Shown: one piece after another, positions 1 through 8,950 of the stretch
Numbering within the stretch: position 1 is the stretch's first letter
Layout: each line of letters opens with the position of its first letter
Source: a virus
Length of the DNA stretch: 64,000 nucleotides
Virus record (IMG/VR): IMGVR_UViG_3300042485_002236
Span: 1 to 64,000 of that record
Direction: 5' to 3' (one strand)
The notes under the pieces: generated by a model
The model's input: the letters and a program-made list of their open reading frames with translations, nothing else
Told to the model about the DNA's origin: nothing
Database searches by the model: none
Translations under genes and position numbers: made by a program

Positions 1-1370
1 AAAGATCTTCCAAATAGTTGTAGGGTGTCTAGGTTTGAATCTCTAGGCTGTACTACTACCCGGACTACCGATCCGCTATTAAAATTACTAAAGTTGCTTT
101 GAAGATCGATATCTCCAGACGGTGTGCTAGAAGTGTAGGTAGCTGTCTGCGCTGCTAAAGTAGATATCGTGTTTGAATTAAAAGTTCCGTCACTGCTAAC
201 CTCTATCCTATAATTCACTTGTGCTGCTACGAATCCGTAGCCGGTATCGTAGGCAGTTCCTTCATGTTCAATATAAGCTGAGAATTTTACCGGCTGTTGA
301 GTATCTTGAGAAAATGAATACCTAGAGGTGCCTGTGTTGTAATTACTTAGGTCGTCTTTACTTTCGAGTGAAAAAGTAACGGCAGTTGTAACCGGGTATG
401 AGGTTGATGGAGATTGAGTACCTGATCCTGATGCTGCGGCATCGTATGTCTGAAGACTATCATCAACATCGAACTCAAGCTGGTGTGAGGCGGAGTATGC
501 TGGCTTTAGATACTGGGAGGCTGTATAGCTGTAGAGTATAGGTTCAACCCTTACTCCTGACCGTAAAACTTCGTTCATCCCCAGTAACTTTGCCTCTGTT
601 CCTCCTATGGCTGAAGATTGTATTGATATCTCAAACTTAGAGTCTGAAGGGAATCCTTGCTGTAAGATCGGCAGGGCGGTGGGTGAGTCGGGGGTTGTTA
701 GGTTTCCTAATTCGTCTACAATGTAAGATATTACAATAGCGTTGGCTTTGTTGTGCTCGGGTGAGAAGCCGGATATGTAGTCAAATATACAGAAGTAGGG
801 GGTGGTGTGCTCGATAACTGGGGTTTTACCATAAGACTTATCCCCGTTTCTAAATTCATTAATGAACTGTCCAGTTAGCTGCTTACCTCCGTACCGGCCG
901 CTGATTAGACCCGGGCTTGTGTGGAGGAGTTCTTGAACGTCCGCTCGCTCGGCTATATTGTTTCTTATTGCAACTATGTTTACAGGAATGTTTGGATTGG
1001 TAGAATAATCAACTTTTTGAACGTTAGCGGTGTTAGCTGGGGTAACGGCGTTGTTGAAGAGGGCGTTAAAGTCAGAGTTATCAAAGTTTTCCGAAGTAAA
1101 AGGTTCAAAGATAGTACTAACTACAGTTTGATCTGATCCGGAAATATTATTGCCACCGACTGTTACGTCAAAGATGTAGGAGTCGCTTAGTTCCTGCCTT
1201 CCAAAAATTGTATAGGTAAGAGTGGCGGACGGAGTATTACCTACAGCACTGGTGTGGGGTATAATAATTTCTTCAACGTTCTCGAGTTGTCTTGTAATAT
1301 CAACTCCGTTAGCACTAGTTTTACTAATCCTAAGTTTCCGAACGGTAAAATATGTTTCTATAGCAGGCAT
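1..1370 (-). CDS. Phage structural protein, partial (runs off left edge)
   Basis: An open frame starts at ATG 1370 (MPAIETYF...) and continues past base 1 without a stop, about 456 codons visible. It is rich in Ser, Thr and Asn with alternating hydrophobic residues, as in beta-rich tail proteins. It follows the 849-residue tail protein by only 19 bp and ends the baseplate gene run, so a tail or baseplate role is inferred. No family motif was recognised. Confidence 0.75.
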   Translation of the reverse strand, partial: MPAIETYFTVRKLRISKTSANGVDITRQLENVEEIIIPHTSAVGNTPSATLTYTIFGRQELSDSYIFDVTVGGNNISGSDQTVVSTIFEPFTSENFDNSDFNALFNNAVTPANTANVQKVDYSTNPNIPVNIVAIRNNIAERADVQELLHTSPGLISGRYGGKQLTGQFINEFRNGDKSYGKTPVIEHTTPYFCIFDYISGFSPEHNKANAIVISYIVDELGNLTTPDSPTALPILQQGFPSDSKFEISIQSSAIGGTEAKLLGMNEVLRSGVRVEPILYSYTASQYLKPAYSASHQLEFDVDDSLQTYDAAASGSGTQSPSTSYPVTTAVTFSLESKDDLSNYNTGTSRYSFSQDTQQPVKFSAYIEHEGTAYDTGYGFVAAQVNYRIEVSSDGTFNSNTISTLAAQTATYTSSTPSGDIDLQSNFSNFNSGSVVRVVVQPRDSNLDTLQLFGRS

Positions 1371-1389
1371 TTATGTTTACTCTTTATGC

Positions 1390-3939
1390 TTAGGCTGGGG
1401 GAGCTGGCGGTTCTTCTGAGAGGATTGTGTTAGATTCAATCCAGATATAAATATCTCCAGCTGGAATACTGCCCGCTAATGATGTTGGGCTGGTTGTGTT
1501 AATAATATCAAAAGTTAAAAGGGGCTGTTCTAACTTTTTAAACGGATTATTGGGATTTAAACTACCGGTATATAATCTTAAATTTGATCCCCCTAATTCA
1601 CCGTTGATAGTCTCTTCATTAGCATTAAAGACCTTTACTAATAGCCCTGATGGAGTTCGCAGACTTTGACTGTGGGCGGTGCTGTAGTCAGCTAGCACTC
1701 CTCCGTTTGATCCTGTGATAAATGCAGTATCTATCGAACCTGTGTATTCAGGTCTTGTTCCTGAGGATTGCACGGATTTTACCTTGCTTCTGTTTAGGAT
1801 ATGAGGTTTTATAATTATACCCGAGGATGTGATATCCCGGGCAGGTACAAAATCTTTAACCATCTTAAAAAGTTGATTATCGAAGAATTTTATTAACCTC
1901 ACGAAGTCACGTACGTCGTAGGCTGAAGAGCCTGAGAGTATTGTTTCTGCTACTCTGTTTAAATTTCCGTACGTATCGTTATTATATCCGGGTTGGTATA
2001 GGTACCTAGGGTCACCAATGTATTGATCTAAATCAAAGCTCGAAGTTATACTGCTGCTTATAAAATTATCTAAATTGTAAGCGGGAGAGAATCCTACCTC
2101 TACGATGTTTAGATCTTGAGTATACTTCTTACTGTTTTGCTGAATTGTAGAATAGTATGATAGAGTGTTTCCTGAGGTAATGCTTCCGGTGTTGTCTAGC
2201 CTGATATTACTGCCGGTCAGTGCAGTAGGTCCGAAGTAGGGGGTGGGGGTTAGAGTATTTACACCTCCGTAAGTTCTTACTTGAAGTGACCCACTTGGAA
2301 TACCGAAACAATTGATAAGGGCTCTTAAACCTCTTTCAGTACCTTTTGATTTAATAAGGTAAGGTAAGTTGTGGTAGATTCTTTTGTAAGTCTCTGCAAG
2401 CAGATCTCTATCGGGTGTGGGGAGGTTTGATGCAGTTACAAATGAACTTATCTGCTCGGATCCGCTATCGTAAAACTCACCTAAGAATAGCGAGCTTAAA
2501 TTAGCGATTGAAAAATTTGAGCTATAAAGTTTAACTCCAAAGCTCTTCAGTACCTCCCCTATTAGGTCTTTTGATATCCCGTAGTCTATTCTATTATCAG
2601 CATTGTACTTATCGGTTACAGCTCTAGCATATACCCATAAGCTATCAAAATGCTGTCCCAGCATATTTAAGAATAATGAATACGGAGCATTAGAAGTGTC
2701 TTGTCTAATAAATTCAGGAACCGTGTAGACTAGGCTACTCTGATTTACCTCATCATAAAGTGAGGCGACTAGTGACTGTGAATTAAACCAGTTAATCGCT
2801 GTGGCGTTGCTAACTGGAAAGTTTACGTACGGTAAGGTGCTTCCTGATTTTGGCCAAGTAGAGCTAGAGCTTTCAAAAAATAGGTAGTTATCGTACCCAT
2901 CAAATTTCTCTATTACGCCCTTAACTAAGTTTTGGTAGAACGTTACGCTTGTAGAGGAAGCTAGGGATGCGGTTGTGCTGAGTGCTGTACTGATTGCGTT
3001 AGATGCACTAGTGTAAGTTTGTATTAATTCAAGTTTATATGCAAAATTGTTTAACCTCTCTTGAGCTGAGGAGAAGTGAACGAAGTTATTGTAGTCAGCA
3101 TAGTCAATATTAATTTCGGCTCCGCTCTGACTTACTTGATTTAATAACCTGTAGTAACTACTAGTAACTGGAAAGAGATATAGTTGATTATAATCTAGAA
3201 ATTCAGTTGGTTGAGCTGATTGTCCATCAAGTTCTGATGTGAAGTTGGGACCTCTCAGTATGGGGAATACTTCTGCATCCGGCTGCGTTACAGCTTCAAT
3301 ACTGTAATTTACACTATCGCTTACTACTTCTACTAATCTAAAGTTTACTTTAGTGTTAATTGAAGCTGGCAGGGGTTCGTAGAGCTTTATTACGATGTTT
3401 CTATCGCTATCTACATTTACATTTATCCCTATTAAAAGGGTGCCGTTTAAAAAATTTAACCTAAAGTCGTAAAAGTAGGTTGATGTATTTAGCTTTTTTT
3501 GAAGCTCAGCTATAGCAAGCAACAGCTCGGGGACTTCTTCTAGAGTCTTAGCTTTTATTTCCGTTCTATCGGGAGAAATTTCTGAAATGAATAGGCTTAC
3601 ATCTGAGATGTTTCTTAAGAAGTTGTAGAGTAAAGAGACTCCTCCTTGGTTGTAACCTAGAGTTTGACTATCTTGAATAGGGTCAATATAGAGAACGCTA
3701 GTTCCTTCCTTACCTGCGCTTGCTGAGTTACCTAGCTCTTTATACCCGGTGTAGTTTGGGATTAACTGGAGTAGGGTGTTGTCTTGAGCGTATATCGATA
3801 GCTCGATAAGGTCAGTTGTAGAGTTAAACTCAGAATTAATAATATACTGATCTACTAACCCTGTATCTTCGGCTGAGTAGCTGTTAATTCCTTCTACATT
3901 TGGAACTTCTTCAGTTAATATGTATGTAGTTTCTGCCAT
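1390..3939 (-). CDS. Large baseplate/tail structural protein
   Basis: 849 residues. The middle (about residues 500-570) has a run around YHNLPYLIKSKGTERGLRAL, which resembles the segment of P2 gpI-type tail proteins that links baseplate and fibre. The rest is Ser/Thr/Asn-rich and probably beta-structured. Its start shares its last base with the stop of the preceding 117-residue gene, so the two are translationally coupled. It lies directly downstream of gp6/gp25-like genes, consistent with a wedge or tail-periphery role; the exact T4 counterpart is not clear. Confidence 0.7.
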   Translation of the reverse strand: MAETTYILTEEVPNVEGINSYSAEDTGLVDQYIINSEFNSTTDLIELSIYAQDNTLLQLIPNYTGYKELGNSASAGKEGTSVLYIDPIQDSQTLGYNQGGVSLLYNFLRNISDVSLFISEISPDRTEIKAKTLEEVPELLLAIAELQKKLNTSTYFYDFRLNFLNGTLLIGINVNVDSDRNIVIKLYEPLPASINTKVNFRLVEVVSDSVNYSIEAVTQPDAEVFPILRGPNFTSELDGQSAQPTEFLDYNQLYLFPVTSSYYRLLNQVSQSGAEINIDYADYNNFVHFSSAQERLNNFAYKLELIQTYTSASNAISTALSTTASLASSTSVTFYQNLVKGVIEKFDGYDNYLFFESSSSTWPKSGSTLPYVNFPVSNATAINWFNSQSLVASLYDEVNQSSLVYTVPEFIRQDTSNAPYSLFLNMLGQHFDSLWVYARAVTDKYNADNRIDYGISKDLIGEVLKSFGVKLYSSNFSIANLSSLFLGEFYDSGSEQISSFVTASNLPTPDRDLLAETYKRIYHNLPYLIKSKGTERGLRALINCFGIPSGSLQVRTYGGVNTLTPTPYFGPTALTGSNIRLDNTGSITSGNTLSYYSTIQQNSKKYTQDLNIVEVGFSPAYNLDNFISSSITSSFDLDQYIGDPRYLYQPGYNNDTYGNLNRVAETILSGSSAYDVRDFVRLIKFFDNQLFKMVKDFVPARDITSSGIIIKPHILNRSKVKSVQSSGTRPEYTGSIDTAFITGSNGGVLADYSTAHSQSLRTPSGLLVKVFNANEETINGELGGSNLRLYTGSLNPNNPFKKLEQPLLTFDIINTTSPTSLAGSIPAGDIYIWIESNTILSEEPPAPPA

Positions 3940-4292
3940 TAGACTTCTGATTGTTGAACTGCCTGTGCACTAAGTTTTACTATTTCAGTACTGCTTTCTA
4001 AAAGCTCCTGACGGAGTTGTGCAATCTCGTCTAGTAAGGGTTGAATTTCAGCTGACTTATCCTCAGAAGAGTATACTTCTGAGCTTCTCTTTACTAGGTG
4101 TTCGTGGGAGTTGGTTTCTCCCCTTATGGGAATAGTAAAGAATAACTTATCGTAAAGTCTAAACAGTTCTTGTACTGTGTCTGGATCCTGTTCAGGAACT
4201 GGTTCTACAAAGGTTTTGAAAGACCTGTCAACGACTGCGTTAAATTTATTGCGATCTAAAACAGTCCTACTTAGACGTACTTCTTCAGCCAT
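3939..4292 (-). CDS. Small tail-operon protein with C-terminal coiled coil
   Basis: 117 residues. The N-terminal half is mixed; residues about 80-115 form a heptad-like Leu/Ile/Glu stretch (LLDEIAQLRQELLE...) predicted to coil. It overlaps the upstream 388-residue gene by 8 bp and touches the downstream 849-residue gene, so it is co-translated with tail genes. Possibly a small baseplate linker; no family recognised. Confidence 0.65.
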   Translation of the reverse strand: MAEEVRLSRTVLDRNKFNAVVDRSFKTFVEPVPEQDPDTVQELFRLYDKLFFTIPIRGETNSHEHLVKRSSEVYSSEDKSAEIQPLLDEIAQLRQELLESSTEIVKLSAQAVQQSEV

Positions 4293-5451
4293 TTCTTACA
4301 ACTTTAAAAGTATTTGAGCCATCATTTATAGTAGTAGTACCGCTGATCTCAGTCTTAATAAGGACCCTGTAGTGACGTTCAGGCTGAATGCCGCTCATAT
4401 ATACATCAAAGTAGTTGCCGGTATTATCAGCGCTAATTTTAGTAAATGTAGTATCGAAATCTATTACCATCTCTTCAGTGTTCTCATCTCTAAGGCCCCA
4501 GTACGAAGTGGCGGGAAGAACATAATTTGTTAGGTAGCTTGAGCTAGTTGCAAAGGTTCTAGTGGGGTACTTCGGCCTTACACTTAGTCTGAATCTTTGC
4601 TTACCTTCGTTAGTGTAGTTGCCTTTATTATTGCTCAAAGTGATGACGGGGTTATCATCCGTGACTTGAGTTAAGGTGGTACTCCTAACAGTATCGTCCC
4701 ATTTAAACTCTAAAGCGGGCGGGTAGATGGTATGGGTGGTGGCGGAAAAGTACTTTAGGAACATATTCCTACTGGTTTGAAACACTAAACTCCCGGTTCC
4801 AAACTCTAAGCTTCCGGTAAGCTTTAATATAAAACCGTTGTTTGGTAGACCGTATTGGGTCTGACCTATTGAATGAGAGTAGTGTAGCTTTACTGAATTA
4901 GTAACGTCTATATCTAGGTCGTGGGTAGAGTTGACGGTATGGGTTTGGGAATGATATAAGCTAATCCCGTTGGAGCCGGTGTACCATAGTCCTCCCTCTA
5001 CAGCTCCGCTTCCGGAATACGAAGCTGTGGTATTGGCTGCTGGAGGGTTAGTCCAGCTGGTAGGGGGGTTGGTTAGGGTCCAAGTTACTCCATCAGTTGC
5101 ATAAGGAACATCGCCAAACTTTCCGGTTCCTCTAGCCCAGCTATCAAACAGAGGATAAGCTTCTACTTTATACTCGATAGGAACTTCTTTACCTTCAGCT
5201 AAATATGCTCTTAATGAAGAAGAGAAATTAAGAAGATTAAGTCCTTTAGTTGCAAGAGAAGAAGATATCTCGTTGTTGATTAAATCTTTCTGCTCCTGGG
5301 TATTAAATGCTATGACAGTTCTAGCTACATACCCGATATCTCCTACGAAGTAGGAGTCTACTTCCATTATCTCATCAAGACCGGTATTGAAAAGCGGGTA
5401 CCTTGAATAGAGAGTTGCTGTTTTGTCGGGAAAAATTCTATAGATTGCCAT
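4285..5451 (-). CDS. Tail/baseplate-associated structural protein
   Basis: 388 residues starting MAIYRIFPDKTATLYSR. The opening resembles DNRLRE-type repeats of extracellular and tail proteins, where a Thr/Leu-rich strand pattern is followed by an 'F-T-G-L-D-E' turn. The remainder is rich in Ser, Thr, Gly and aromatic residues, typical of beta-sandwich tail proteins. A CTATTTATT-like sequence lies a few bases upstream of the ATG. Structural role inferred from content and position. Confidence 0.65.
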   Translation of the reverse strand: MAIYRIFPDKTATLYSRYPLFNTGLDEIMEVDSYFVGDIGYVARTVIAFNTQEQKDLINNEISSSLATKGLNLLNFSSSLRAYLAEGKEVPIEYKVEAYPLFDSWARGTGKFGDVPYATDGVTWTLTNPPTSWTNPPAANTTASYSGSGAVEGGLWYTGSNGISLYHSQTHTVNSTHDLDIDVTNSVKLHYSHSIGQTQYGLPNNGFILKLTGSLEFGTGSLVFQTSRNMFLKYFSATTHTIYPPALEFKWDDTVRSTTLTQVTDDNPVITLSNNKGNYTNEGKQRFRLSVRPKYPTRTFATSSSYLTNYVLPATSYWGLRDENTEEMVIDFDTTFTKISADNTGNYFDVYMSGIQPERHYRVLIKTEISGTTTINDGSNTFKVVRNG

Positions 5452-5456
5452 AGTTT

Positions 5457-5466
5457 ATAATAAATA
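5457..5466 (-). promoter_or_regulatory. Late-type motif variant before 4285-5451
   Basis: Minus strand GTATTTATTA, a few bases above the ATG of the 388-residue tail gene. Confidence 0.4.
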
Positions 5467-5468
5467 CC

Positions 5469-7298
5469 CTATAATGAAGTTACTCGTCCGATTATATCGG
5501 TGTCTGGGAATTTTACTTCAAAGATGCAGGGATCGTAGGAGGGATAAACGGTATTGTTTCTGGTTGCTCCTTTGATATCGTATCCGTACTGAGAGTAGCT
5601 ACCTCCAACCTTGTTAGTGACTTGTATACTCTGGACTGTTTGGACTCCTTTGACTCTGTCTAGTAACGGGAAGAGACTAGATAGGTTGATGCTTTGGTTA
5701 ATATTCCATTTTTCTATTGCAAAAAAATCTTTAAGAACTTTGGTGCAGTTAAATAGTACATCTCTTCCTGCAAAATTAGGTAATACTATAATCTCGTAAG
5801 TAATTCCTATATTCACTATAAAAGCATCTTTTATATTAACTGCATCCGTAATCATCTTATACTGACCTAAGTAAGTCTTTAAATTGGACTTTAAAGTAGC
5901 GCTAGATGTAGCGAGTTTTTTATTCCCATCGTATGATAGGATGTAAAGAGATAGGGAAAGAGGATTACTGTCAATTATGCTATCAGTCGTAGAATTACTA
6001 CTCGTTAGCTGATCTTGTGTTACATAAGTTTTAGCTACTGTACCAAATTTAGGAGGCATTGAAAGAGCGCGGATAGCATAATCATCTCTTGTTACTGTTC
6101 TTAACTGTTCGTTAAAACTTCTAAGTGAGTTTTGCCTGATTTCTTCAGAAGTATCTCCATCCCTACCACCGTCTGCAGGATTAGGATTTGTAAAAAGGAG
6201 ACTATTTGCTGAACCTGTCACAGTTGCTGTTACTGAGGAGGCTAGTATAGTTGTGATGGTATCTGAAGGTACGTTAGCTTCAACACCACCGCCTGTAAGA
6301 TATCTGATGGTAAGAGTTGTGTTTGCGGGTGCTAATCCGTAAGCTCCAGTATACATAAAGTTGGAGGGATCATAGGCGGTGTCGATTTTTGACACACCTA
6401 TAATCTGATCTCCTAAGCCTACATTAGTAGGGTCTGGTGTTATTATGGAGTCGCTCTGTCCTGATGTACCTGCTCCGAACTGTACCTGAAGAGTGCCTGT
6501 AGACGTAAACCTGGTAACAAATCTTCGAGGTACTTTTTGTACCTGCAAGCTGTAGGGTGTGGTGCTGGCGTCGGAGCTTAGATTCGTCTGCTCTACAAAT
6601 GTAGTATCTTGACCTAGATAAGGTACTTCGTACCATCTGGTATTCCCGGTCTCCACGATGTCTAAAACACCTAAGATATTATCATCAGTTATATTTACAG
6701 TCTTAAACTTCTCAGGCGCACCTACTGGCAGGGTTAGGGTCTTTACTTCTGCAGAGATAGCTTTTACTTGTTTTTTTAGTAGAAAAAGATTAATCGTATT
6801 GCCGGTTGATGAGTCGATACTAACTTCAGTTGGATCGTAGGAGCTTGAAAATCCGAAGTTTACTGTATCCTCAATTAAAAACTTTACAGGAGACCCTGTA
6901 GTTGACTGAAGTTGTGTGTTGCCTAGTACTGTTAGAGCTTGGTCGTAATTAGGTACTTGCTGGCCTCCTACTAGCTTAGCAGGTACAGTTTGGTAAACAT
7001 CTAGAATCACTTGTGATGCTGTGCTTACTTTTGGACGGTATCCCATCGCATATGCGAGTGCGTAAAGGTTCTTACTTTCCTGGGCGTACTGTAGGTAGGT
7101 TTCTTGTAGCTGGGTGTCTTGGTAGAAGGCTAGTACATCTCCTACGTAAGCAGCCATCTCTATAAACATCGTACCGGGCGAAGTTGGTGAGAAATCGTTG
7201 TATGTGTCTGGGAAGTAATTCTTAGTGTAGTTTATTAGCTCTTGTTTGAAGCTACTAAACGACTTGTTAATGTACTTTATGTCTCTTTCCTCTGCCAT
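5469..7298 (-). CDS. Baseplate wedge subunit, T4 gp6-like (baseplate J family)
   Basis: 609 residues. The N-terminus carries the gp6 signature: F..FK..LINYTKNYFPDTYNDFSPTSPGTMFIEM, then AAYVGDVLAFYQD and the YALAYAMGYRP segment. A central baseplate-J-like region (about 370-450) contains GGRDGDTSEEIRQNS and RTVTRDDY. The C-terminus (YPSYDPCIFEVKFPD...) is typical of gp6 homologues. In T4, gp6 dimers join neighbouring wedges of the baseplate. It abuts the gp25-like gene (shared base 7298), the same neighbours as in T4-like phages. Confidence 0.92.
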   Translation of the reverse strand: MAEERDIKYINKSFSSFKQELINYTKNYFPDTYNDFSPTSPGTMFIEMAAYVGDVLAFYQDTQLQETYLQYAQESKNLYALAYAMGYRPKVSTASQVILDVYQTVPAKLVGGQQVPNYDQALTVLGNTQLQSTTGSPVKFLIEDTVNFGFSSSYDPTEVSIDSSTGNTINLFLLKKQVKAISAEVKTLTLPVGAPEKFKTVNITDDNILGVLDIVETGNTRWYEVPYLGQDTTFVEQTNLSSDASTTPYSLQVQKVPRRFVTRFTSTGTLQVQFGAGTSGQSDSIITPDPTNVGLGDQIIGVSKIDTAYDPSNFMYTGAYGLAPANTTLTIRYLTGGGVEANVPSDTITTILASSVTATVTGSANSLLFTNPNPADGGRDGDTSEEIRQNSLRSFNEQLRTVTRDDYAIRALSMPPKFGTVAKTYVTQDQLTSSNSTTDSIIDSNPLSLSLYILSYDGNKKLATSSATLKSNLKTYLGQYKMITDAVNIKDAFIVNIGITYEIIVLPNFAGRDVLFNCTKVLKDFFAIEKWNINQSINLSSLFPLLDRVKGVQTVQSIQVTNKVGGSYSQYGYDIKGATRNNTVYPSYDPCIFEVKFPDTDIIGRVTSL

Positions 7299-7708
7299 TA
7301 TAGTTCAAAATTTATTGTAAGCTCGTCAGTTATTCCCGTCTCTCTAATAGCGTATTTTAGCTCAAAGTTTACAAGGTTTTCATCGTAAATTGGAACTAAT
7401 TGCAAATTCCTTATCTCGACCTGCGGGAAATATATCTGCAAGCCTTGCGTAATATTCTCGGTAGCAATATCAATACTCTCTTGAGTTAAGTTTTCAAAAA
7501 GTAAATTTCTAATTCCAGATCCAAATCTAGGATTAAAAACTCTCTCATTCTGCCCTGTTAAAAAGAAATTTATTAAATTTGTCCTGGTGGCATCTTTAGT
7601 GGTGTAGGTAGAGTTAAAAACAGCTCTGCCCTGGAAGGGGAGAGCTACTCCTACAGCTTTTCTAGGCTGTAGATCGAGTGGGTTAATCCTACGTACGTTA
7701 AAAGCCAT
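7298..7708 (-). CDS. Baseplate wedge subunit, T4 gp25-like (GPW/gp25 family)
   Basis: 136 residues. It shows the gp25/GpW pattern: a region rich in N-[LI]-x-F-x-L-x-x-x-x-G-E-R (NLINFFLTGQNERVFNP), then PRFGSGIRNLLFENL and a C-terminal beta segment ending LTINFEL. The protein is the conserved inner wedge component that contacts the sheath in contractile-tailed systems. It overlaps the upstream 157-residue gene by 11 bp. Confidence 0.92.
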   Translation of the reverse strand: MAFNVRRINPLDLQPRKAVGVALPFQGRAVFNSTYTTKDATRTNLINFFLTGQNERVFNPRFGSGIRNLLFENLTQESIDIATENITQGLQIYFPQVEIRNLQLVPIYDENLVNFELKYAIRETGITDELTINFEL

Positions 7709-8171
7709 ATGGTTGGCTCTTCTTATCAGCTAGCTTTACGATAGCGGCTGCTTTGTTAACAAAACCCAACTGAGAGAGATCTAATCCTACTTTAGGTGCT
7801 GCAGCGATTGCTGATGCTACTGCCCTGGGGTCTTCAGAGACTGGTTTGTAAGTCGGTTTGGCGGAGTAAGAACTACCTGCAAACATCTCAGACATATTAG
7901 CTCTAACGGTGCTCGGTGACTGAGTATTACCGCTCTGGTAGTCTTCAGAAGTCATGGCTCTGCTTGTCATATTAAGTGCTTCCATAAGCGGATTACCGCT
8001 TGTAAACTGCAAGGGTTGCTGCTTGGGTGCTTGGTAAACGCTCTCAAAAGCAGGACTAGAGACTGAGGACTTAGGGGTATGCACTGCTTCAGAGAGGATG
8101 GTTTTTAACTCCTCTTGAATAGCTTCTCTTACTGCCTCTTTAATTATTTCTTTAAATTCACTGGCTTTCAT
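7698..8171 (-). CDS. Hypothetical tail-operon protein
   Basis: 157 residues. Residues 1-28 form a charged amphipathic helix (EFKEIIKEAVREAIQEEL), followed by a long Ser/Pro/Gln-rich, probably disordered segment and a short C-terminal helix around KAAAIVKLADKK. Its start lies four bases below a CTATTTATA motif, so this looks like the head of a late transcript covering gp25- and gp6-like genes. Function unknown; a scaffold- or tether-like protein would fit. Confidence 0.65.
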   Translation of the reverse strand: MKASEFKEIIKEAVREAIQEELKTILSEAVHTPKSSVSSPAFESVYQAPKQQPLQFTSGNPLMEALNMTSRAMTSEDYQSGNTQSPSTVRANMSEMFAGSSYSAKPTYKPVSEDPRAVASAIAAAPKVGLDLSQLGFVNKAAAIVKLADKKSQPYGF

Positions 8172-8174
8172 AAT

Positions 8175-8183
8175 TATAAATAG
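8175..8183 (-). promoter_or_regulatory. Late-type CTATTTATA motif before 7698-8171
   Basis: Minus strand CTATTTATA, four bases above the ATG that opens the gp25/gp6 transcript. Confidence 0.55.
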
Positions 8184-8185
8184 AT

Positions 8186-8950
8186 TTAGATAATTAGTTG
8201 ATCAATTCTAAACTTAATTTCATCTACAAGTACTTGTGTTGATGAGCTAAAGGACGGTCTACCCTCTAGCACCACTACCCCTAACCGGTCGATAGCTACT
8301 GCGTAGCGCTGCGGAGCTACGGCTTGCCTATCCACTATCCTTATCTCTATTTTATACTCTTTGTAGGAATTGTTAAACTGGGTGATGGATTGATTAAGGG
8401 ATTGAGAGAGTGCTCTAATTTCTTCATTTTCACTAACAAGGTTGGGGGCACAAATCTCGATTATTCTATCTAAGCTCTGCAATAGTCCTAGAATCGTAGC
8501 AAAGGTGCTGTTAATCGTAGATAGTACGAAGGTTCCTGCAGCAACCTCTCCACGGTATTTTTGCGAGAGCTCTTTTACCTTCTCCAGTCTATCACCAAGG
8601 GTGAGAACAAAGCCTGTAGTAGTAAACTGATTAGGAGTGGGTAGGGCTTTTATAATAGTGATAATCGGAGGTATAGCTATCAAAACTACCTGCACTCGCT
8701 GTAAGATGGTCTGTAGGGAAGTGACTCTCCGCTGTAATGCTATTACTGAGCTCTCTATGTTATCTTTGGTTGCTATCAGTATCAGGAGCTGTTCTGGTGT
8801 GGGACAGAATTGTCTAAGGCTTTCAGGGTCCTTTGTAGAATCTAAAAACTCTTGATAGGGCTCTAATAAAACACTGAGCTGTGAGATGACGGTCTGCTCT
8901 AGCTTAGCACGCTGGCTTAGAAGTACTCCAAATAAACCCTGTAGTGCCAT
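8186..8950 (-). CDS. Hypothetical tail/baseplate protein, helical
   Basis: 254 residues, mostly helical with many Leu/Ile/Val. A hydrophobic stretch near residues 105-125 (VVLIAIPPIITIIKALP) could be a membrane or core segment. The C-terminal third (EYKIEIRIVDRQAV...RYAVAIDRLGVVVLEG) looks beta-structured. It sits between the gp5-like spike gene and the wedge genes and begins on the stop of the spike gene (shared base 8950). Role inferred only from position. Confidence 0.65.
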   Translation of the reverse strand: MALQGLFGVLLSQRAKLEQTVISQLSVLLEPYQEFLDSTKDPESLRQFCPTPEQLLILIATKDNIESSVIALQRRVTSLQTILQRVQVVLIAIPPIITIIKALPTPNQFTTTGFVLTLGDRLEKVKELSQKYRGEVAAGTFVLSTINSTFATILGLLQSLDRIIEICAPNLVSENEEIRALSQSLNQSITQFNNSYKEYKIEIRIVDRQAVAPQRYAVAIDRLGVVVLEGRPSFSSSTQVLVDEIKFRIDQLII